From a virus, in IMG/VR virus record IMGVR_UViG_3300013132_000226, positions 1-26,260 of that record: a stretch of 26,260 nt of DNA, one strand, 5' to 3'. The notes under the pieces were generated by a model. The model was not told where the DNA came from and made no database searches. It saw only the letters and a list, made by a program, of their open reading frames with translations. Shown piece after piece: positions 22,646 through 26,260 of this stretch; positions within the stretch are counted from its first letter, which is position 1, and each line of letters opens with the position of its first letter. A program made the translations under genes and the position numbers.

Positions 22646-23212
22646 TTATACCTTTAGTGTATCGCCGCCGACGGCACGATTGCAAGCACAGAGTTCGCCA
22701 GTTTGGAGACTGTCGAGAACACGTAGAGTTTCCTCGGGGCTACGACCAACATTCAAGTTGTTAACGGTGACATGTTGAATTACATTATCGGGGTCAACAA
22801 TAAAGGTAGCACGTAGAGCAGCACCAGCAGGATTATAAAATACACCCAGTTGATCCACTAGCCCAACAACGGAACTGTCACGATCCCAAAAGGTACGAAC
22901 TGTGTCAGCAAATTGAATGTGACGGATCTTCTGTAGATCTGGATGGGCTTTTTGCCAGGCCACTTTGCAGAACTCATTGTCGGTACTACCAGTTAGTAGA
23001 ACTGCATCACGGTCTTCAAAGTCTTGGAACAGTTTATCATAGGCCACGATCTCTGTGGGGCAAACGAACGTAAAATCTTTTGGGTAATAGACAATTACTT
23101 TCCATTTACCTTTAAAACTTTCTTCATTGATTGTGAAGAATGCATCGTCGGGTTGACCAGGACGTACACCGGTTACTACAAATGGCTCGAGGCGATCGCC
23201 AACAGTTTTCAT
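22646..23212 (-). CDS. ahpC: Peroxiredoxin AhpC (AhpD-dependent type)
   Basis: The ATG at 23212 is chosen because AAGGAG lies six bases upstream; an upstream in-frame start lacks this. The 188-residue enzyme has the peroxidatic Cys51 in FTFVCPTE and the C-terminal pair Cys175 and Cys177 in LCACN, as in mycobacterial AhpC, which uses AhpD for reduction. It reduces hydrogen peroxide and organic peroxides in the cytoplasm. It heads the operon AhpC - aldolase - TerC - AhpD. A TATAAT element with a 15-bp palindrome in the position of its spacer lies upstream, suggesting regulated expression. Probably of bacterial origin; not a usual T4-like phage gene. Confidence 0.93.
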   Translation of the reverse strand: MKTVGDRLEPFVVTGVRPGQPDDAFFTINEESFKGKWKVIVYYPKDFTFVCPTEIVAYDKLFQDFEDRDAVLLTGSTDNEFCKVAWQKAHPDLQKIRHIQFADTVRTFWDRDSSVVGLVDQLGVFYNPAGAALRATFIVDPDNVIQHVTVNNLNVGRSPEETLRVLDSLQTGELCACNRAVGGDTLKV

Positions 23213-23241
23213 AAATTCTCCTTGATTGAAAAACAATAAAA

Positions 23242-23266
23242 ATTATACTTATTTGTCTAGGACAAA
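23242..23266 (-). promoter_or_regulatory. Promoter with palindromic operator before ahpC
   Basis: TATAAT reads leftward at 23242-23247. The palindrome TTTGTC-TAG-GACAAA (23252-23266) covers the spacer just upstream. No good -35 hexamer is visible, as expected for an activated or repressed promoter. The binding protein is not identifiable here. Confidence 0.5.
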
Positions 23267-23297
23267 CACTGACAATTTTTATTTCAGCTACCAGTGA

Positions 23298-23618
23298 TTA
23301 TAACTTAGTTCCTGGGTCAGATACAAGACTAGATTTATAGCCGATGCCCAAAATACAGCCAGTGGTTTTACCAAACTGCACAATAGTAAAGGCCTTGGTT
23401 TTCGAATTTACGAAAAGCATAAACTCGCTTTTACCAGTGTCATCCTGTCCAATCCATATGGGCTTTTCATTGATGTCGTCATCGGCTAGCCCTTTTAGAA
23501 TGGTCTCTGCTGGTCCACAAATAACTGGTTTGTGTAGAGTAGCGAATTCAGGTCCAATTTGGGCGTTGGCTATGGTGCTGGTCGAGCAAAATAGGAACGC
23601 CACTAATAGTTTACGCAT
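23298..23618 (-). CDS. Small secreted (periplasmic) protein
   Basis: The 106-residue product has a signal peptide (MRKLLVAFLFCSTSTIANA, cut before Q20); the Cys at 11 does not sit in a proper lipobox. The mature part of about 87 residues holds two cysteines (VICGP and TGCILG) that could form a disulfide, and strands such as FMLFVNSKTKAFTIVQF. Similar short exported proteins with a TKxWTI-like strand occur in marine T4-like phages, from memory. Function unknown; a periplasmic role on the host envelope is inferred. It has its own TATAAATA late-type box 21 bases upstream and an AAGGA ribosome binding site. Confidence 0.7.
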   Translation of the reverse strand: MRKLLVAFLFCSTSTIANAQIGPEFATLHKPVICGPAETILKGLADDDINEKPIWIGQDDTGKSEFMLFVNSKTKAFTIVQFGKTTGCILGIGYKSSLVSDPGTKL

Positions 23619-23639
23619 GGTGGCAAATCCTTAAAGTAG

Positions 23640-23647
23640 TATTTATA
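23640..23647 (-). promoter_or_regulatory. T4-type late promoter box TATAAATA
   Basis: TATAAATA reads leftward in the gap between the glycosyltransferase stop and the secreted-protein gene. The predicted leader of about 15 bases includes AAGGA before the ATG at 23618, the normal T4 late arrangement. Confidence 0.6.
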
Positions 23648-23667
23648 AAAATAGGCCCGAAATTTGT

Positions 23668-24390
23668 TCAATTCCAATAACGACTGTTATCCAATTGATC
23701 CCAATATTTTTGATTATTACGATTTATAAAATTTTTCATCAAGTATTGTGCCATACCAAAGTATCCCATTTTACGAAATCTACGGCTGTCTTGCCCAAAA
23801 TAATGATCAATAATTCTAAATTTTTTTGGATCGTATTGTCTCGATAAAAAATAATCTTCTGAGGTAGAATATTTTTCCGGGAAGCCGCCTAGCTCTTCGA
23901 AACGATCGCGTCGTGTTAGCATAAAAGCACCAACGGCAAATGGTGAAAAATATTTCAACACGTTGTTGATACAATTAAAAATTGTAAATCCAATCTTTGT
24001 TCTTATATCGTTGTCATAGCATTTGACATTAAGCCCAACGAGATCAAGATCTTCTGTATAAATTTTATCAACCGAATCATGAATAACATTATCGTCGAAG
24101 AATCTAACATCTGCATCGATGAACAATATATAAGGAGTTGTGCTTAATTTTGCTCCATTATTCTTAGCGATTGAAACAGGTCCTCCGGTGATTATTTCTA
24201 AATTTAGCCCATGACTATTATCCAATATTACTTGTCTGGTATTATCAGTGGAACAGTCGGCAATGATGATTCTTGTATCATCTATGTTTTGTTGACGCAA
24301 AGAATTTAACAAATGATGAATATAATTTTCTTCATTTTTACAAGGAACAACTACAGTAATTAACTCAGAAATTTTTATTGTTTCACGCAT
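23668..24390 (-). CDS. Family 2 glycosyltransferase
   Basis: The 240-residue protein has the GT-A fold signature: VVVPCKNEENYI at residues 13-24, IADCSTDNT at 44-52, the metal-binding FIDADVRF near 90-97 and GAFMLTRRDRFEELGGF before a SEDYFLS acidic motif that normally holds the catalytic base. It transfers a sugar from a nucleotide sugar, probably to a lipid or polysaccharide of the cell envelope. There are no strong transmembrane segments, so it would act on the cytoplasmic side. AAGGAC lies just before the ATG. It follows an LpxH-like gene and a hidden 56-residue gene. Surface modification of the host (receptor change) is the likely use in a phage; inference. Confidence 0.88.
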   Translation of the reverse strand: MRETIKISELITVVVPCKNEENYIHHLLNSLRQQNIDDTRIIIADCSTDNTRQVILDNSHGLNLEIITGGPVSIAKNNGAKLSTTPYILFIDADVRFFDDNVIHDSVDKIYTEDLDLVGLNVKCYDNDIRTKIGFTIFNCINNVLKYFSPFAVGAFMLTRRDRFEELGGFPEKYSTSEDYFLSRQYDPKKFRIIDHYFGQDSRRFRKMGYFGMAQYLMKNFINRNNQKYWDQLDNSRYWN

Positions 24391-24545
24391 TGTCCTTCTA
24401 CCTTAAAATTTTCAAACTTCAACTTCCAACGTATAGAAGCTAATACTTGTTCACAGATCTGTTGATTGGGAAACTGTAATTCTATTCTTCCCGGAACGTC
24501 TTTTGGATTGCTGATGTGTACTGCTATCAATATCATTAACCACAT
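24375..24545 (-). CDS. Hidden 56-residue gene bridging two envelope genes
   Basis: The frame starts inside the end of the LpxH-like gene (94-bp overlap), fills the 60-bp gap and ends inside the glycosyltransferase start. A full AAGGAG ribosome binding site lies seven bases before its ATG. The product begins with a hydrophobic segment (MWLMILIAVHIS) and continues as a normal-looking protein (DVPGRIELQFPNQ, then ILASIRW-like and KFENFKVEGQ segments). No family is recognised. Confidence 0.6.
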   Translation of the reverse strand: MWLMILIAVHISNPKDVPGRIELQFPNQQICEQVLASIRWKLKFENFKVEGQCVKQ

Positions 24546-25296
24546 CGTCGCTCTCCTTAGTCCATGTCACGATTTCCCAACGACCGTCCCAATGTTCTAC
24601 TAATGCGGTCATTGATTCGACCCAATCACCATCGTTCATATATATTACACCATCGATTTCTTTTATTTCTGCGTGATGAATGTGACCGCAAATGACACCG
24701 TCAAATCCACGCTTTTTACAATATCCTGCTAGATTTTGTTCAAACTTAAATATAAAATCCACAGCACGTTTGACACGATGTTTAAGAAATAGGCTTAAAC
24801 TAAAATATCGAAAACCCAGTTTATGTAATAGCCAATTAAGCCTTGTATTCACACGCAAAATAAAATCATAAGATCGATCACCTAACATGCTTAGCCATGG
24901 TGCTAATCTTGTAATACCATCAAATAAATCCCCATGTACCACAAGATAGTGTCGGCCATCAATGCCTATATGTTCGGTTTGATTATGTATCTCAATTTGA
25001 CCAAAACTTATTCCTAATGGGATCATCGGACGTAAAAATTCATCGTGATTACCTGCTACATAAACTACTCGAGTACCACGTTTAGCATGACCTAACACAC
25101 GGCGAACTACATTGGTATGACTTTGCTTCCAACGCAATCTATTTTGATTTACTTTCCATCCATCAATAATATCACCGACTAGATAAAGTGTATCGCAGGT
25201 GTTATGTTTTAAAAAATTGTTTAACTGCTCGGCCTTACAATCTTTTGTACCGAGATGCACATCTGACACAAATATGGAACGGTATGTTCGTTGCAT
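24451..25296 (-). CDS. LpxH-like metallophosphoesterase
   Basis: The 281-residue protein shows the UDP-2,3-diacylglucosamine pyrophosphatase-type metal site: SDVHLG at 11-16, GDIIDGW at 41-47, GNHDE at 82-86, VHGDLFD at 120-126 and GHIHHAE at 204-210, plus NDGDWVES. The amphipathic, aromatic helices between residues 130 and 180 fit a lipid-facing insertion. LpxH cuts UDP-diacylglucosamine in lipid A synthesis; close relatives beside glycosyltransferases act on other phospho-lipids, so the exact substrate is open. The last 40 residues are Ser/Lys-rich and overlap the hidden 56-residue gene. It begins the envelope module, with a possible TTGTAA...TATACA promoter upstream. Confidence 0.82.
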   Translation of the reverse strand: MQRTYRSIFVSDVHLGTKDCKAEQLNNFLKHNTCDTLYLVGDIIDGWKVNQNRLRWKQSHTNVVRRVLGHAKRGTRVVYVAGNHDEFLRPMIPLGISFGQIEIHNQTEHIGIDGRHYLVVHGDLFDGITRLAPWLSMLGDRSYDFILRVNTRLNWLLHKLGFRYFSLSLFLKHRVKRAVDFIFKFEQNLAGYCKKRGFDGVICGHIHHAEIKEIDGVIYMNDGDWVESMTALVEHWDGRWEIVTWTKESDDVVNDIDSSTHQQSKRRSGKNRITVSQSTDL

Positions 25297-25308
25297 AGCA
25301 ATATTTAT

Positions 25309-25336
25309 TGTATAGTAATGAATATTTTCTTTACAA
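25309..25336 (-). promoter_or_regulatory. Possible promoter of the LpxH-like gene
   Basis: TTGTAA (25331-25336) and TATACA (25309-25314) are 16 bases apart; TACAAT two bases further on is an alternative -10. An AATAAATA late-like box overlaps at 25302-25309. The distance to the ATG at 25296 is short and no Shine-Dalgarno is seen. Confidence 0.4.
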
Positions 25337-25352
25337 TTATATTACAATAGTC

Positions 25353-25379
25353 AAAAAAAATAGGACCATCGAGGTCCTA
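25353..25379 (-). terminator. Rho-independent terminator
   Basis: On the minus strand TAGGACC-TCGAT-GGTCCTA forms a 7-bp stem followed by T8, 45 bp after the stop of the 78-residue gene. Confidence 0.9.
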
Positions 25380-25423
25380 CTGCTGGTTACGAGCATCCAG
25401 CACCACTCTATCTTGTGGTCGTT

Positions 25424-25660
25424 TTAGGCTGCGAGAGACACATGCTCGTCGGTAGAAAAACGATACTTATCTTCGTCTTGCTCAACAACTTCCTCATTAT
25501 CTTCAACTTGAACAATCGAAACATTGACATGATCGTACTGTGTTAATGTGTCAACTAATTCTTTAATTTGCGAAAGAACTTCTAACTGATCATTATTACC
25601 TTTACTGTCCTCTAACTCGACTTTGATGTCAAGATCCCATACACGCATTTCAAGTTTCAT
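25424..25660 (-). CDS. Small acidic protein, 78 residues
   Basis: The start has AGGAG seven bases upstream. The product opens with a strand MKLEMRVWDLDIKVEL, then a helix LEVLSQIKELVDTL, then a second strand VNVSIVQVEDN and a strongly acidic tail. It looks like a small folded alpha/beta protein with a flexible end; no family is recognised. It is a one-gene unit closed by a strong terminator. The leader contains the hairpin GAAAGA...TCTTTC at 25685-25703, which might affect translation or separate it from the transcript upstream. Confidence 0.65.
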   Translation of the reverse strand: MKLEMRVWDLDIKVELEDSKGNNDQLEVLSQIKELVDTLTQYDHVNVSIVQVEDNEEVVEQDEDKYRFSTDEHVSLAA

Positions 25661-25684
25661 TTTGTGACTCCTTGGTTTAATATC

Positions 25685-25703
25685 GAAAGACTTGTGATCT
25701 TTC
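25685..25703 (-). promoter_or_regulatory. Leader hairpin of the 78-residue gene
   Basis: GAAAGA and TCTTTC form a 6-bp inverted repeat with a 7-base loop, 25 bases before the ATG at 25660. No T-run follows it. A possible but weak promoter (TTGTAA-16-TAATAC) lies just upstream. Confidence 0.4.
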
Positions 25704-25746
25704 AGTATTATTTACTATGATAAACGTTACAAAAATGTTAAAATTT

Positions 25747-25777
25747 ATAAAAAAATAGGCCCCGAAAGGCCTATTTT
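25747..25777. terminator. Symmetric terminator with 10-bp stem
   Basis: AAAATAGGCC and GGCCTATTTT form a perfect stem with a 6-base loop. The leftward transcript continues into T7, so it should stop transcripts from the gene at 25905-26078; by symmetry it could act rightward too. Confidence 0.9.
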
Positions 25778-25904
25778 GGTAAGTTTGATTACAAGGTCTT
25801 TCCTACCCCGGCTTAGCCTCAAGCGGCTAAAGCAAATACCTCTTCATTGGCATTTATTGTTTTTGCTAGAATTACGTTCTTCGCCTATCGTGTTGTCCAG
25901 TTGT
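25778..25904 (-). other. Structured 3' untranslated region, no gene seen
   Basis: This stretch lies between the 57-residue gene and its terminator. It holds a hairpin with TTAGCC/GGCTAA arms (25813-25818 and 25825-25830, extendable with one bulge) but no convincing coding frame; the longest start gives eight codons. It could be a 3'-derived small RNA or plain untranslated region. Confidence 0.4.
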
Positions 25905-26078
25905 CTATTTCACGCCAATCGATACTGTTTCGGGCCCTTCATTAAGAGACTGCAAACGTTCTCTACTTTGCTGTACCCACATACAAACAGTTAGATTATC
26001 TGTGTCTTCGCTGACTGTGTCTACTACCCACTGACAAATTTCTCGACTTTGACTGTGATAACCACATAACATGTTCAT
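25905..26078 (-). CDS. Small Cys-containing protein, 57 residues
   Basis: The product starts MNMLCGYHSQSRE and contains three cysteines (5, 15 and 32) and four tryptophan/tyrosine residues. AGGAG lies five bases before the ATG, the best ribosome binding site in this part of the window. A promoter about 90 bases upstream and a terminator downstream make it a single-gene transcript with a long leader. No family is recognised; a small host-takeover protein is one possibility. Confidence 0.65.
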   Translation of the reverse strand: MNMLCGYHSQSREICQWVVDTVSEDTDNLTVCMWVQQSRERLQSLNEGPETVSIGVK

Positions 26079-26101
26079 ACAATCTCCTAATGGTGGACCC
26101 G

Positions 26102-26120
26102 GGGAGGTACTGCCCCTCCC
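26102..26120 (-). promoter_or_regulatory. GC-rich hairpin in a phage leader
   Basis: GGGAGG (26102-26107) and CCTCCC (26115-26120) form a strong hairpin with a 7-base loop, about 20 bases upstream of the AGGAG site of the 57-residue gene. It stands out in AT-rich DNA and carries no T-run, so it is more likely to stabilise or control the message than to end it. Confidence 0.5.
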
Positions 26121-26163
26121 GTCTTGCTCGTCTTTCGACTTCCTTCATACAACCATATACTAC

Positions 26164-26192
26164 AGTATATATTTATTTCTGATAGTTGTCAA
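26164..26192 (-). promoter_or_regulatory. Sigma70 promoter of the 57-residue gene
   Basis: TTGACA (26187-26192), a 17-base spacer and TATACT (26164-26169). The palindrome AGTTG-T-CAACT (26184-26194) covers the -35 element. The promoter lies over the 3' end of the upstream gene. Confidence 0.75.
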
Positions 26193-26260
26193 CTCTATAT
26201 CTGGGTGGAGATCCTGTAATTTTACGTGTGACATAGTCCGAAAACAAAAAAGGCAAGATA
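26173..26260 (-). CDS. C-terminal end of a gene entering from the right
   Basis: A leftward open frame enters at the right edge and ends with TAA at 26173-26175. The visible 28 residues include SDYVTRKITGSPPRYR and end in DNYQK. It reads like real protein, but the piece is too short to name or to be certain. Confidence 0.45.
   Translation of the reverse strand, partial: ILPFLFSDYVTRKITGSPPRYRVDNYQK

Noticed and set aside
23213-23297. A terminator after the secreted-protein gene
   Set aside because: Only a weak CACTG/CAGTG pairing without a T-run was found, so no terminator is called.
25996-26148. A 50-codon Arg-rich frame (start MKEVERRARR) overlapping the 57-residue gene
   Set aside because: It has no ribosome binding site, while the overlapping frame has a perfect AGGAG. 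Its second half reads like a shadow. A leader peptide cannot be excluded.

Overview
The window looks like part of the genome of a large T4-like tailed phage (myovirus type) that infects a Gram-negative bacterium. The evidence is a T4-style replication set on one strand: a UvsW-like helicase, a gp41/DnaB-like helicase and a gp61-like zinc/TOPRIM primase. It is supported by a BppU-like structural protein, two TATAAATA boxes of the T4 late-promoter type in correct position, dense gene packing with many 4-bp ATGA stop/start overlaps, and almost everything transcribed leftward. The Gram-negative host is inferred from a phage-encoded outer-membrane beta-barrel, an LpxH-like phosphoesterase and two other exported or envelope-acting products. 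The DNA is AT-rich by eye; the stretch around the AAA+ ATPase (about 12.0-14.5 kb) looks richer in GC. No tRNA, rRNA, CRISPR array or insertion sequence was seen.

Layout, read from right to left (the direction of transcription). The right edge (26.26-23.3 kb) holds the tail of a gene, two small genes with their own promoter and terminators, and an envelope module: an LpxH-like phosphoesterase, a hidden 56-residue gene, a family-2 glycosyltransferase and a secreted small protein. At 23.2-20.8 kb is a tight four-gene operon, AhpC peroxiredoxin - class II aldolase - TerC/YjbE-type membrane protein - AhpD, which reads as a peroxide and metal stress cassette. A beta-barrel outer-membrane protein with a consensus sigma70 promoter and a strong terminator follows. 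At 20.2-15.0 kb a late-type promoter precedes three overlapping genes, a possible ADP-ribosyltransferase-like protein, a 1090-residue amidoligase-repeat protein and a 182-residue protein. All three start with a short motif like the T4 capsid-targeting sequence. At 15.0-12.0 kb lie small early-type genes, a phosphoesterase and an AAA+ ATPase with several near-consensus sigma70 promoters. At 12.0-3.2 kb is the replication block, with one structural gene and one rightward gene inside it. At 3.1-1 kb a second operon of proteins with the same kind of N-terminus includes two different Pol-beta-type nucleotidyltransferases.

How it may work together (inference): early sigma70 promoters drive takeover and replication genes, and some of these appear to give leaderless transcripts. 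Stress and envelope genes would keep the infected cell alive and alter its surface. Two late operons would encode enzymes packaged inside the capsid and delivered with the DNA, by analogy with T4 Alt and the internal proteins. The capsid-cargo idea, the 1090-residue amidoligase-repeat protein and the leaderless promoter class are the points most worth testing.
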